Positions 1 through 9,311 of a stretch of 64,000 nt of DNA are shown in pieces. Position 1 is the stretch's first letter. Every line of letters starts with the position of its first letter. The translations under genes and the position numbers were made by a program. The stretch covers positions 1,054,001-1,118,000 of the forward strand of contig JAUFOR010000002.1 in the NCBI GenBank assembly GCA_040285745.1, given 5' to 3'. Source of the stretch: Barthelona sp. PCE. Lineage: Eukaryota; Metamonada: BaSk clade. Under the pieces are notes generated by a model. The model saw nothing but the letters and a program-made list of their open reading frames with translations. It was not told the origin of the DNA and searched no databases.

Positions 1-1
1 C

Positions 2-73
2 GATGTAGAACCATCTGTTAAAGGTCGCAAACGACGTGCACGTCAGCAAACCATATCTGATTTTTTTGGATAG
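2..73 (+). CDS. 3' end of a PCNA-binding protein (PIP box at the extreme C-terminus)
   Basis: Only the last 23 codons lie inside the window, ending in TAG at 71-73. The visible tail is strongly basic (KGRKRRARQ) and runs into QQTISDFFG, a canonical PCNA-interacting peptide of the form QxxIxxFF placed at the very end of the protein. That position is typical of DNA polymerase delta subunit 3, some Y-family polymerases and repair nucleases; the identity cannot be settled from this fragment. The gene converges on DPH6 with one base between the two stop codons. The reading frame is open to the left edge, so the start lies outside. Confidence 0.7.
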   Translation, partial: DVEPSVKGRKRRARQQTISDFFG

Positions 74-74
74 A

Positions 75-1640
75 TTAAACACTGAAACGAGTCACAATCT
101 CAACAATTGCGTTCGCAGGGAGCTTAGGTACTGGGATACACTTTATATATGATGCATCAACATTCTCCAACAAAACGTTTGGTTGATGACCGACATAAAA
201 GATTCGAACCTCGACGGCATCACTGAAGCACACCCCCATTGTGCGCATGATACTTTCTGTGTTTGTGAGCGACTGGGCATACTGGTTTTCCGGTTCAACG
301 AGCTTCATTGTTTCAGGACAGAGACCAATCTGTCCACTGATGTAAACATTGTTTTTGGTTTTCACAGCTTGTGCGTACGGCCCAATACACGCAGGGGCCC
401 ACGACGATACACTCTGTACATGTAGAGTGCTCTGTCTATAACCAAAGTGCAGCGTGATTTCGCCAACAGAAGATATACTTTGTTGAACACAAGAACGACA
501 CGGTGGAGGGATGCTAAAAACTGTGGAAAATGCACTATTTAGCACAGAAAAGTCAGATAAATCGCGCAATTCAACTTCAACATAAGCAATCAAATGTTGG
601 AATTGGTCGAAACATTGCAAGAAAGTTAAGGCGTCTGTTCCCACATCATGCAACGTGGCCGTTGTGCGGACTCCATCCAGCTCTCCATACTCATCGGGTA
701 CATCAAAACCTGCTTTTGGACGATCACGCAAGGTGTACAGTTTCTCGATGATTTCAGAATTTTCAATCAGTGTTTCTTCATGGAAAAACTGCATATCTGG
801 CCCAGGGATCCGTTCTGTATTTGTTCCAACACCAGAATACGCGAAATTGATTTTTATCTGTGTGGTATCTTCACCAGCACCGGAGTAAAAATCGTTGGGG
901 ATCAGATTAAACTCAGCTTTGTTCATCAGAAGGTGGGCGACCGGGGCCCATTCGTCGTCTGAAACAACGTCCACGCTACATTTTGTGATTTCAATCGACT
1001 TAGAAAACAAATTGCTGCTCACACATGTTGTTTCGTATTCTCCTCCTTCACCGCTTATGTGCATTCCACAGTCGCGAGACGCCTTTTGAAGGCGGGGGAA
1101 TAACTCTAGTAGGGATTTACCAAGCATATTGGGTGCCAACCCCCAGCTCGCAACTTTAACTAGTATTGATCTTTGGTGACACGCAAACATGTCCCTTAGC
1201 AGCTGCTCTTGATCATATTCCCACAAATAGGCGAGGGAAACGTACTGTAAACGGGAACACACGTTCTCAACACGAAGACGCTGATAATTACTTAGGACTG
1301 CTCCAGCTGCAACAGCATTCACAGAAGGATGCTGTTGTTTTACCTTTGCTAACAGGGCGTATAGCTCCTCCACCTCATCATCTGCGGTGGGTTGGTAGTA
1401 CTGTGTTGTGTTCTTGGTGATTGCATTGAATTTATGCTTGATTAACGGAATTTGCATTGATGCTGCAATGTATTCAACGTTTTTGGATGCCACGGTCTGG
1501 AAGCAGTGTGAATTAAGCTCCTCTTCTGTTGAGTCTGGTATGAGAGTAGCTAAAGCAACAATTTGATGCCCAAAATCCACACATTTTTGCAAACTGAATA
1601 TGGAGTCCTTGCCACCTGAAATCAGCCCAACAACTTTCAT
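75..1640 (-). CDS. DPH6: diphthine--ammonia ligase with two C-terminal RidA-like modules
   Basis: The 521-residue protein performs the last step of diphthamide synthesis on elongation factor 2, amidating diphthine with ammonia and ATP in the cytosol. The N-terminal adenine-nucleotide hydrolase-like domain (about 1-225) begins MKVVGLISGGKDS, with the SGGKDS PP-loop at 8-13, and later carries GEGGEYETT, typical of the family. Two YjgF/RidA-like modules follow, a degenerate one around 330-400 (PPPCRSCVQ) and a better one at 415-520 (GPYAQAV, ISGQIG), the same order as in yeast Dph6 and plant homologues. ATG at 1640 directly opens the conserved strand. It is divergent from the BAR gene, with 73 bases between start codons. 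Confidence 0.93.
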   Translation of the reverse strand: MKVVGLISGGKDSIFSLQKCVDFGHQIVALATLIPDSTEEELNSHCFQTVASKNVEYIAASMQIPLIKHKFNAITKNTTQYYQPTADDEVEELYALLAKVKQQHPSVNAVAAGAVLSNYQRLRVENVCSRLQYVSLAYLWEYDQEQLLRDMFACHQRSILVKVASWGLAPNMLGKSLLELFPRLQKASRDCGMHISGEGGEYETTCVSSNLFSKSIEITKCSVDVVSDDEWAPVAHLLMNKAEFNLIPNDFYSGAGEDTTQIKINFAYSGVGTNTERIPGPDMQFFHEETLIENSEIIEKLYTLRDRPKAGFDVPDEYGELDGVRTTATLHDVGTDALTFLQCFDQFQHLIAYVEVELRDLSDFSVLNSAFSTVFSIPPPCRSCVQQSISSVGEITLHFGYRQSTLHVQSVSSWAPACIGPYAQAVKTKNNVYISGQIGLCPETMKLVEPENQYAQSLTNTESIMRTMGVCFSDAVEVRIFYVGHQPNVLLENVDASYIKCIPVPKLPANAIVEIVTRFSV

Positions 1641-1713
1641 GTAAAAACGAAGATGTAAAAGGTAGTGTTGTGTAAAAGAAAAGAAATCTCTTTCCTGTCG
1701 TCATTCAATTACT

Positions 1714-2379
1714 ATGGGCATTTTTGGTAATATAAAGGGGGCCATTGCGAGTAACCTGAAGCATGCGCGAAACCAAGCGCTTAAATTAACAAATCAGTTA
1801 GAAGAAATTAAGGAAGCTTCCGAATTCGTTGCTCTTTTACATGAAGGAGACAAGCTAATCAATTTATCGGGTTCCATAGTCAAGACCATGATGAATATAT
1901 ATAATTTAAGAAGACAAGAGGCACAAGCGCTGAAGGAACTGTCTGAAATTTTCGGTAGTTCACGTTCTGATACTAATTCAGAGGCCATAAACCGCATTGA
2001 GTTCTTCAGTTTACAGGAGCATTCGACATACATGGTCTATTTGAATGAGAAACTAAATAGCGTATTCATGGATCTGGAAATTTTCGTTAAGAAAGATTCT
2101 GTCACTCATGCTACTTTGCAAAAGAACTATAGAACAGCCAAGCGCGACTACGAATTCGTCCTGGTTGATCAAAGAGATAATCCTGTGTTGTATACCGAAG
2201 AAAATTCAACAATACTAGGTGAGAAAGAGAACGATTATCTTCAACATGCTAGACTATATGGTGAGTTTATTGAGGAGTTTATTAACCAATTCAATGAAAC
2301 TTTCATTCCTCTTGTGGAAAAATTGTTTGCCATTGATAAAGAAATGTATTTTGACTTGCACCATACGCTTGCATCTTAA
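1714..2379 (+). CDS. N-BAR/arfaptin-like membrane-curvature protein (putative)
   Basis: This 221-residue protein is predicted to be almost entirely helical, with long charged heptad-like stretches such as LRRQEAQALKELSEIF. It starts with a Gly/Ala-rich amphipathic segment (MGIFGNIKGAIASNLKHA) that resembles the H0 helix of endophilin-type N-BAR proteins. BAR dimers bind and bend membranes during endocytosis or recycling. There is no SH3 or PX domain, so it would be a bare BAR module. The motif CATTCAATTACT just before the ATG fits the initiator-like signal seen elsewhere in the window. The family assignment rests on fold-like features, not on a diagnostic motif; another helical-bundle protein is possible. 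Confidence 0.5.
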   Translation: MGIFGNIKGAIASNLKHARNQALKLTNQLEEIKEASEFVALLHEGDKLINLSGSIVKTMMNIYNLRRQEAQALKELSEIFGSSRSDTNSEAINRIEFFSLQEHSTYMVYLNEKLNSVFMDLEIFVKKDSVTHATLQKNYRTAKRDYEFVLVDQRDNPVLYTEENSTILGEKENDYLQHARLYGEFIEEFINQFNETFIPLVEKLFAIDKEMYFDLHHTLAS

Positions 2380-2725
2380 TCTGATCCAGAATTTACTAAC
2401 CATTAATCATCTTCGAGCCATGTCAGCTGTACAGTATTCCACAAAGGATTTTAATTGTACAGAAAAAGAACAGAAGCTGCACTTTTACCATAGTGAAGTT
2501 GTACATGTAAAATGATAATTAAATTGCCCTTCAACACAGCCCCAAGATATTTATACTACTTTTAACTTCAAAGATGAAATAAAAAAAATTGTTCTTGTTG
2601 CATTTCAGTTCTAATGGTTGAGTGTTGTTTGCTATATCATCTTGAGAGACATTCAAAGGAACGCCCATGTGAAAGAGATGTTTAAACCGATTTCACCCTT
2701 TTCTTATCCATTGCAAGCTTGTACA
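2380..2725. other. intergenic stretch between the BAR-like gene and CCDC40
   Basis: About 346 bases, AT-rich, holding the BAR gene 3' end and the CCDC40 promoter. A palindrome CTGTACAG lies near 2429, and an A-rich run with AATAAA sits at about 2578. A TTTCACCC element near 2693 resembles elements before UTP17 and the SLC35 gene and probably marks transcription start. No RNA gene or conserved reading frame is apparent; in-frame codons before 2726 have no ATG except at 2678. Confidence 0.5.
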
Positions 2726-5428
2726 ATGTCAGATATTGAGGGCACAGAATATAACGAAGTTGTAGAGACCGGAAACGCCGCGGAAGACATATTTGCAAGC
2801 ATAGATGATCTAAACATAAGCGAAGGTCACCCATTGATTCCCGTTTTGAATGCTGAGTACGAAAACCAGCTGAAGGAATTCATCAGACAACGTAAAGAGG
2901 AGCTTAAAGAGCGAAGAGACCAACTACGCACAATGGATGATGACTTGGAGAACCATGGTGTTTCTCTTTATACAGCCCAGCAAAACCTCGCCCGAGCACA
3001 GGTCAGTCTCGAGCAGGTGCACACAAACGTGCTCAAAGTAGGTGAAGAAGCAAACGCAATGGAAGACGTTGTGGAGAAGCTCGAAGAGAAGCTTGACAAC
3101 ATCCAAAAGGATTCCAAGTACGCGCACGAGAGCACAATTGACCAGCAAAGAGATCTCGACAGATTACAATTCACTGTTCAGCAAGTTGAGGAGTACAAAC
3201 AGGCTATTATCAATGAGATCAAGCTTACACAGCGTGCTGCAGACAAGACGGAGGAGGAGCTGCGCAACTACGAGGCCGAGAAACAAGAACAGGACTTCCG
3301 TATTGACGGGCTTGAATCTACGAAGAAGGATTATGAGAATATGCTTGCGTTGAAGCAGGCACAGTATGTAGCACAGCAGAAGGAGAGACTGGACTCGCAC
3401 GCAGTTATTGCAGAGGCACGTGGTCAGATCGAGGCAATGCAGGCTGAAAAGAGAGCATTGAACTCTCAGTGGCAGTCATCTCTCATTGGTTTGCAGAGGA
3501 GACATGAGGCCTTGTCCAGCATCAACGAAGCCATCGCCGAGCAGGTCGAGGAGATCCAAGCAGTTGATGCTGAGGCTGACGCCACACTTGAGAACATCCG
3601 CGAGGAGCAAGACAAGTACGCCGACGCAACTTCACGTCTTGATCGCCTCACGATGGAGCGCCAGTCGATCCTGAAGGAGTTCAAGAAGATCAGTGATCTC
3701 AAGGATAAGTGTCTTCTACGCCAGGAGGAGTTTACAAAGAGCATCAATGAGAAAGAGGAGGAGTATAAGGTTGTTGAGAAGCAAAAGAAGCAACTTCAGA
3801 CGGAGTACAACAAGGTTCAGGCCGAGTACGATAAGTTTGTTGTGCTGAACAAGCAGCTTGACCAGGATTACGATGTGTACATGAGCGATGCTGCGACGAT
3901 CAAGTCGGAGATCAGGAACGTTCTGGCTCTAATCCAAGGTATGCAGCAGCGAATATTCACCGAGGAGAGTCGTATCCTCACGGACGAGAACGAGGGTGTC
4001 CGTCTTGATATTGATATTTTCACGTTCAAGAAGGCGCTCGCTGAACTCGAGAAGCACCGTGATCTTAGCATTGCAGAGCTCAAGGAGAAGGAAGAGATTC
4101 TGTCCAAGTTGACCTCTCTTAATAGGTCGAAGGCTGATAACATTGCGAAAAAGCAGTCTCGCGTGCAGCTTCTTGATCGTAAACTCGAGGCTCTGACGAG
4201 CAACGTTGAGGAGGAGAATCTTGGTCCACTTGAAGCACAGATATTTAACTACAAGAAAGAAATTAATCAATTCCACACTGATAACTCAAGCGTCGAGAAG
4301 CAGTGGCTGCGATTCCAGACCGAGTTGGTTTCTATCGTTACCAAGATCGAGGCTGAGGAAGAGATAATTGGTGATGTAAGAAACTCAAACATTGTGTTGC
4401 TGGAGAAGCTCAAGCGTATGGAGGGAGATCACAAGAAGAGCACAGAGAACAGCGACAATATCCGTAAGACTATGAAGACACAGTACGGAACGATGGGTAA
4501 GCTTTCCTCGATCAAGAGCACGAACAATGATGAGATTACAAGTCTTGAGGATGGGTACTTTAACACAGAGAGTAACTGGACTCAAGAACTGAGCGATCTT
4601 ACTGACAGAGCTGAAACAAACACCGAACTTGTTAATTCACTTTCTTACACTGATGAAGATCTGAGTAAGGAGATCATTTCGCTCCAGCGTATTGTACAGT
4701 TCTGGGAGCGCAAACTTGAGATCCTGAAGGAGAAGAAGGAGATGATGGATCCGACAGATGGAGATGGAGAGATCAAGGTTATGCAGAGAGAGCTTCACCG
4801 TATGCGCGTTAAGGTTGCCGGTCTTGATAAGACACTTGCGCAGTTGCAAAAGCAGGCCGTGAGAGCAGTGCAGAAGAGAGCTAACATCCACACATCACAG
4901 ACAGCACGTCGTCTCAAGTCGCGTGCAGCAAGCCGAACAGTGAGTCGAACAAACACAAACAGTCATGTTGTGCCGAGCTTGCGCAACGAGTTGAAGCAGC
5001 TCACGCGTAGCACAACGCAGATACGTCACGAGATCAACCAGTTAACCGAAGAGCGTGAAATTGTCATGGGAAGCATCCAGGAGCTGAGCGAAGAGACTGA
5101 AGCACTCCGTGCTGCAATCAGAGAGCTTGAGGGAGAGATTCAAGATAGTCTCAGGCTCAAGCAGCGTAATTTCGATGTTATTAGTTGGACACAACGATTC
5201 ACCGAGAAGGTGCGCAAGCTTGTCGACGGTAAGCTGACAATTGCGGAGGAGAAGATCCACCAGGCATTCCACAACCTTGTCAACCAGGAGGCGCAGAAGG
5301 AGAAGCTTCTCACAGTAATTCAGCTTATGCTTGAACAGTACGAGCACCCGAGTGTTAAACTTGAACTCGAGGCCATGAAACAGCGTCTGCTTGTCCTGTC
5401 TGAACTGTCCGAGACGTTAAAGAACTAA
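2726..5428 (+). CDS. CCDC40: CCDC40/FAP172, axonemal 96-nm ruler subunit
   Basis: A 900-residue, almost wholly coiled-coil protein. With CCDC39 it forms the molecular ruler that sets the 96-nm repeat of ciliary doublets and positions inner dynein arms and the nexin-dynein regulatory complex. Family landmarks occur in the right order: HPLIPVLNAEYENQLKEF near the start, GVSLYTAQQNLARAQ, QWQSSLIGLQRRHEA, LGPLEAQI and, near the end, ELHRMRVKV followed by a Thr/Ser-Gln-rich patch. Length is close to other CCDC40 proteins without their long acidic N-terminus. ATG 2726 gives MSDIEGTEYNEV; ATG 2678 is an in-frame alternative, but an initiator-like TTTCACCC lies between the two, which favours 2726. 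Confidence 0.88.
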   Translation: MSDIEGTEYNEVVETGNAAEDIFASIDDLNISEGHPLIPVLNAEYENQLKEFIRQRKEELKERRDQLRTMDDDLENHGVSLYTAQQNLARAQVSLEQVHTNVLKVGEEANAMEDVVEKLEEKLDNIQKDSKYAHESTIDQQRDLDRLQFTVQQVEEYKQAIINEIKLTQRAADKTEEELRNYEAEKQEQDFRIDGLESTKKDYENMLALKQAQYVAQQKERLDSHAVIAEARGQIEAMQAEKRALNSQWQSSLIGLQRRHEALSSINEAIAEQVEEIQAVDAEADATLENIREEQDKYADATSRLDRLTMERQSILKEFKKISDLKDKCLLRQEEFTKSINEKEEEYKVVEKQKKQLQTEYNKVQAEYDKFVVLNKQLDQDYDVYMSDAATIKSEIRNVLALIQGMQQRIFTEESRILTDENEGVRLDIDIFTFKKALAELEKHRDLSIAELKEKEEILSKLTSLNRSKADNIAKKQSRVQLLDRKLEALTSNVEEENLGPLEAQIFNYKKEINQFHTDNSSVEKQWLRFQTELVSIVTKIEAEEEIIGDVRNSNIVLLEKLKRMEGDHKKSTENSDNIRKTMKTQYGTMGKLSSIKSTNNDEITSLEDGYFNTESNWTQELSDLTDRAETNTELVNSLSYTDEDLSKEIISLQRIVQFWERKLEILKEKKEMMDPTDGDGEIKVMQRELHRMRVKVAGLDKTLAQLQKQAVRAVQKRANIHTSQTARRLKSRAASRTVSRTNTNSHVVPSLRNELKQLTRSTTQIRHEINQLTEEREIVMGSIQELSEETEALRAAIRELEGEIQDSLRLKQRNFDVISWTQRFTEKVRKLVDGKLTIAEEKIHQAFHNLVNQEAQKEKLLTVIQLMLEQYEHPSVKLELEAMKQRLLVLSELSETLKN

Positions 5429-5466
5429 GTCAAACATATGTAAACTGTGGTTTTATTTTTGTTCGT

Positions 5467-6747
5467 TTAAAAATCAAAATCATCGAAGTTTTCTTCTTCT
5501 TCGTCATCATGCACTTTCTCTTCCTCAACCGATGGCTCAACGGCTGGTTCTGGCTCATCTTCATCCAGTATTAGAGGAATTGACAGAGTGACTGTTGCTT
5601 GAACTTTCTTGGGAATTTCGGCAACGGGAGCTTCTTCCTTTATATCTACTTCAATTTCAGTCTTTTGTTCCTTTTGGATGCTCATTTCTGAGTATCTGCG
5701 GCGCATTGCAGCGCTCTCTACATTATCTTCTTCTTCTTTGTTTAAGCTAATATCCAATTTGGTTCCTTCTTCTGTTTTCAATGTCATAAATTCATCCGTT
5801 GATTCCTCTGTCGCGTTAAACACCTTCAGATCCATGTCTTGCTTGACAAATTCACCAAACTTTTTTGTTTTAAATATATACTTTCGTGGAGGGTCCAGAC
5901 AAGGACCATATTTTGGTATCTGAGTAATTGAGTTGATTGGTGGCATACCCCACGGGCTCTTATGCGAGAATCGTGCTGTTTTATCACCCAGTATTGGTAG
6001 TGGAGCATTAATACCTGGTATACAGAGTTTTTTGTAAGCTGGTGGAGGTCCAAACTCCTTCATCTTCTCCAGCCACGGAACAGGGTCCGACTCGGAAACA
6101 CCCAGTGCCTGCTGTAGTGCCTGGGACATATTACCCACTATAAAATCGCCAGTCTTGATTTGACCATGCAACTTTCCAAAAACGTTGAATTTTCCGAATT
6201 TTTGTTTCTGTAAAGTATCCTGAAGTACCTTTGTTGGCGGGGCAGATGCAGCTGTATCCAGATCAATACCTATGTTGGTGATTATTTTTGGAACTGAAAA
6301 AGGCCTCTTGATAAAACGCTTCTTTGATTGCAAGTACGCTCGTTTTGATTTCCAGTGCTGTGGAAGAGGAAAATATCGCCTATGCGCCTTGAGAGCAGCA
6401 TGACCAATGGGTTCATCGCTTGCACAATCAATGTTGTCAAATAGATGTGGTTTTGAAGTCAGTAACTTCATTTCTAGCAGTGTCAGGCGCCTCAGTTTCT
6501 TCTTTTCGTTGGAAGAAAACTCTCTATGTGCTGTTGAATCTTCAACTTCCATCATGTTTTCATCAGTCTTATCCTGATGAACGCCAAATCGTGACGTGAC
6601 CCTCTCCATGGCCGTACTATCATATTCTGGACTGCCTGCCGTGTCTATCACCGGATCCATTGACACGGTATCAATATTCTGCTGAATAATCATGATTGGT
6701 TTCTTAACCTTGATTTTGCTTCCTTTTTTCCGCCTCCTGCTTCCCAT
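5467..6747 (-). CDS. SF3B2: splicing factor 3B subunit 2 (SF3b145), short form
   Basis: SF3B2 belongs to the U2 snRNP SF3b complex that holds the branch-point duplex. The 426-residue protein carries the DUF382 region at about 140-210 (FIKRPFSVPKIITNIGI, FNVFGKLHGQ) and the PSP-type proline-rich core with WLEKMKEFGPPPAYKKL, IPGINAPLP, SPWGMPPI and YGPCLDP. Human SF3B2 is roughly twice as long; the N-terminal SAP and proline-rich regions are missing here. Both ends are charged, with a basic MGSRRRKKGSKIKVKK start and a very acidic C-terminus. Converges on CCDC40 with 38 bases between stops. Its presence agrees with the spliceosomal introns found in the window. Confidence 0.9.
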   Translation of the reverse strand: MGSRRRKKGSKIKVKKPIMIIQQNIDTVSMDPVIDTAGSPEYDSTAMERVTSRFGVHQDKTDENMMEVEDSTAHREFSSNEKKKLRRLTLLEMKLLTSKPHLFDNIDCASDEPIGHAALKAHRRYFPLPQHWKSKRAYLQSKKRFIKRPFSVPKIITNIGIDLDTAASAPPTKVLQDTLQKQKFGKFNVFGKLHGQIKTGDFIVGNMSQALQQALGVSESDPVPWLEKMKEFGPPPAYKKLCIPGINAPLPILGDKTARFSHKSPWGMPPINSITQIPKYGPCLDPPRKYIFKTKKFGEFVKQDMDLKVFNATEESTDEFMTLKTEEGTKLDISLNKEEEDNVESAAMRRRYSEMSIQKEQKTEIEVDIKEEAPVAEIPKKVQATVTLSIPLILDEDEPEPAVEPSVEEEKVHDDEEEENFDDFDF

Positions 6748-6831
6748 TCTGCCTGATTGCGCTAAAAAAAACGCGATAAGAGAAAGAAAATGGTTAACAG
6801 TTCCTTCACTGCCTTATTCAATATAACTTTA

Positions 6832-7914
6832 CTATTGCTTCACACATTCCTGTTCGAAGATATATTCCACTGCTGCGTACAGATCGTCCACAATAATGGT
6901 TGGTGTGCTTCCTTCATCCAACTCCATATCTTCAGTGTAACATCCTGTTCTAACCAGGATTGTGTTCATCCCAGCTGCGTTTCCCCCTCTGATATCACTC
7001 TCTGGGTTGTCGCCAACCATATATAGTCTTTTAGGATCAATATTTCCAATGGCACTTGAGCAGTTCTCATATGCCAACGAACACGGTTTACCCAAACCCT
7101 CCCATTCGAGCGGCTTGTCAGTGTACTGGTTCCATATAGCCTCCACACAACGCATGAAGCTCCCGACCGTCATCCTGTTTTCGCTGTGTGTTCCCTTATA
7201 GTGCAGATCTGGGTTTGCAACGTATAGCTTTACCTTTTGGGGTCCAGAATAGCCATGTTTGTGGACACGGGCGCCGTATACGTCTCCGTCAGTGAGTAAA
7301 ATGTCTACTATGATCTGAATATCAAAAAATTTGGATGTGTCATTAACCATGAAAACTGCTTCAATCTTTTCGCCTGTCTCTTTGATGTTGTAAGGGATAT
7401 CATCAACTGTTCTATCGACTACAGGGTCCAGAGGACATAGATCTGGGTATAAAAGCTTGATATCCTCAGTTGAAATAGCCCTCAGACCATGGTGCTCCGC
7501 TATCTCATAAGGACAACACTCCCCAGTAATGCACGCTACACCATTGAATCCTTGCTCTATTAATAAACGAATGGGAGAGTGACACAAGAAAAGACGTTCT
7601 GGTGCGATTGTATTAAGCCCAGTGATTCTTTTGATCGTGTTGGCCTTATATTCAGGCACACCACGCCCGCTGTTGGTCATCATTATGAGGTTGTTACCCA
7701 ATACAGAATGCAGAAGACTATATGCCTCGTTTGAACGTGCTATTCTCTCATTTCCCTTAACCAAAACACCGTCAAGGTCGAGAATAACGCCGAAATCAGT
7801 GCGATTTATGATGGTAATATCCTGCTGTAGTAAGGAATCAATTTCTTCCTCTTGTTGCTCAAATGTTTTAGCAATTTTGTCAGCTGGTCTCCTTTGCAGT
7901 TTTAAGGAAACCAT
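6832..7914 (-). CDS. HAD-IIA hydrolase of the HDHD5/CECR5 family
   Basis: A 360-residue haloacid-dehalogenase-type protein. Motif I is GVILDLDGVLVKG at about residues 42-54 (nucleophile and acid/base aspartates), motif II is MTNSG, and motif III/IV is GKPCSLAYE followed by YMVGDNPESDIRGGNAAG, in a class IIA cap arrangement. HCHSP-like signature LFLCHSPIRLL is characteristic of the CECR5/HDHD5 subgroup, mitochondrial in animals and of unclear substrate. All catalytic residues are present, so it should be an active phosphatase. No targeting peptide is evident. Ends in CVKQ, which is a poor prenylation site. ATG 7914 is the first in frame. Confidence 0.88.
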   Translation of the reverse strand: MVSLKLQRRPADKIAKTFEQQEEEIDSLLQQDITIINRTDFGVILDLDGVLVKGNERIARSNEAYSLLHSVLGNNLIMMTNSGRGVPEYKANTIKRITGLNTIAPERLFLCHSPIRLLIEQGFNGVACITGECCPYEIAEHHGLRAISTEDIKLLYPDLCPLDPVVDRTVDDIPYNIKETGEKIEAVFMVNDTSKFFDIQIIVDILLTDGDVYGARVHKHGYSGPQKVKLYVANPDLHYKGTHSENRMTVGSFMRCVEAIWNQYTDKPLEWEGLGKPCSLAYENCSSAIGNIDPKRLYMVGDNPESDIRGGNAAGMNTILVRTGCYTEDMELDEGSTPTIIVDDLYAAVEYIFEQECVKQ

Positions 7915-8121
7915 GATGTGTGCTTATAAAAAACCAATGGAAGGAATGAAAATGGAAAGCAGGGAAATTTCGTATTCTTACAGAATATTTTAAGTATAAA
8001 GGCGAATAATGAGGGGATTTTAACATATATAAGCCTAACTGTTACGCAGGGTAAACTAAATGGGATTTTTAAACCTTAATCCAAAGCATATGATTCCAAA
8101 AGCAATAAAAATGAGCTAAAC

Positions 8122-8139
8122 AAACCGTAAAAACCGTAA
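8122..8139 (+). repeat. tandem 9-mer AAACCGTAA in a divergent promoter
   Basis: Two exact head-to-tail copies of AAACCGTAA sit about 55 bases before the ATG of the cysteine-rich membrane protein gene, in the 280-base gap between divergent genes. MYB-type DNA-binding proteins recognise related AACNG cores in many eukaryotes, including trichomonads, so a regulatory site is possible. This is inference from the repeat alone. Confidence 0.35.
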
Positions 8140-8194
8140 AAATTCAAAAAAGCTGTTAAAAAATTTTTTATTCCTTTCACAACTGTAATAGTAC

Positions 8195-8650
8195 ATGCCA
8201 GCTTCAGGGGGAGGATTTAGAGGGTCTACTTCAGGAGGTTTTTCGTCCAGTGGAGGATCTAGCGATGTTGCAGGAGCACTTTGTGAATTGTGTTGCGCAA
8301 TTGGTTGCCATGTTTGTATAGATGAGTGTGCAAGAGGAAACTGCGAATGCGACAATTGTGATTGTGATGCATCTAATTTGGGAAATGGACATATGCTAAT
8401 TATTTTCTTGATATTCTTTTTTTTATTGATTCCTGTTGTTATTATTCTTGTAATTAATGTAGAAACCGGGCTGTGGGTCCTATGTGCTTGGCTTGGCTTC
8501 TTAGTCGGATCTATTGTCCTTGTATGTATGAATAACCGTGATTATGATGATACTGAAATTTATGATGTAGGCTACGGAAGCATACCTGATCCCTCACTTC
8601 TCTCTACATCACATCACGGTGGTACCTCTGTTACTGTAACAATTGGTTAA
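8195..8650 (+). CDS. small cysteine-rich membrane protein, unknown function
   Basis: I do not recognise this 151-residue protein. It starts with a Gly/Ser-rich stretch (about 1-27), then a dense cysteine cluster at about 30-57 with CELCCAIGCHVCIDEC and CECDNCDCD, then two closely spaced hydrophobic helices at about 67-87 and 91-108, and a short acidic, Tyr-rich tail. The cysteine patch directly before the membrane could be palmitoylated, bind metal or form disulfides. No signal peptide precedes it. Gene order places it beside a secreted protein in the same direction. ATG 8195 is the only ATG at the start of the frame. Confidence 0.75.
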   Translation: MPASGGGFRGSTSGGFSSSGGSSDVAGALCELCCAIGCHVCIDECARGNCECDNCDCDASNLGNGHMLIIFLIFFFLLIPVVIILVINVETGLWVLCAWLGFLVGSIVLVCMNNRDYDDTEIYDVGYGSIPDPSLLSTSHHGGTSVTVTIG

Positions 8651-8754
8651 TATTTAAAATGAAAAGGTGTAAATAGAAGTATAGAAATTTTTTTTGTGCT
8701 TTCAATTTTATTCTCTTTTCATTTTTGATCTTTATAAAACACCATATTCAGAGC

Positions 8755-9174
8755 ATGAAGGGACTTATCTTTACATTATTATGCATCTTTACACTTTCAT
8801 CCTGTCGTACAGATATTAGTGGTACAGGTTGCCAAGTAGGGAAGTACAAACGTACATTTTATTGTTGGACTGAACAGGACACACACATTGGTAATGTTAT
8901 TATAACTTTCAGCGTTGTTCTTTCTTCAGAGATTGATAATGCAGCTGTTTTTGCTTTAGTTAACGGGACTAGCAGTCATGAGGATTATGGGAGTGCGTCT
9001 TCATCGTTCAGCCACGGACAGAACATTGACCGCTTGCGTCTTCAAATGCGCACCCCACATTTGACGGCTACAGTTGGCATAAAGGACGGTAAGTGGAGTG
9101 GAAACCATTTCTCTGGATCTCCTTGGTTTGTTCTGAACGGTGACAGCCACTATTTTGGTAACGTTGACTTTTAA
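8755..9174 (+). CDS. small secreted protein, unknown function
   Basis: A 139-residue protein with a clear N-terminal signal peptide (MKGLIFTLLCIFTLSSCRT; cleavage expected near residue 16-20). The mature part is about 120 residues with beta-rich composition, cysteines near 17, 26 and 36, and a repeated pattern of aromatic residues ending in DSHYFGNVDF. One N-glycosylation sequon (NGTS) is present. I see no known family. It could be a lumenal or extracellular beta-sandwich protein. The start at 8755 is chosen because it directly opens the signal peptide; codons upstream in frame contain no ATG. Confidence 0.7.
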   Translation: MKGLIFTLLCIFTLSSCRTDISGTGCQVGKYKRTFYCWTEQDTHIGNVIITFSVVLSSEIDNAAVFALVNGTSSHEDYGSASSSFSHGQNIDRLRLQMRTPHLTATVGIKDGKWSGNHFSGSPWFVLNGDSHYFGNVDF

Positions 9175-9311
9175 TAATGGAAACATAAGTGATGGTTATC
9201 ATGTGTGTGTTTTTTTATTACGTCTCTCATCAGCATTTATGTGGGTGGAAAGCTGTTTGGGATAATTTATTTTCAGTAATAAAACGTTTTTGTTTATCTA
9301 ACTTTTTTACA

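Noticed and set aside
201-210. T-loop-like GGTTCGAATC on the minus strand, as in a tRNA
   Set aside because: It lies inside the DPH6 coding sequence (Glu-Val-Arg-Ile-Phe) and has no acceptor stem or anticodon arm around it.
2480-2495. GCACTTTTACC resembling the U5 snRNA loop
   Set aside because: No flanking stem that fits U5 and no Sm site in the expected place.
2618-2725. 36-codon N-terminal extension of CCDC40
   Set aside because: It begins with TTG; the only ATG in it (2678) lies upstream of an initiator-like element and the family does not have that segment.
6832-6846. CVKQ at the C-terminus of the HAD protein as a prenylation site
   Set aside because: Lysine at the a2 position is unfavourable for both prenyltransferases, and other family members do not need one.
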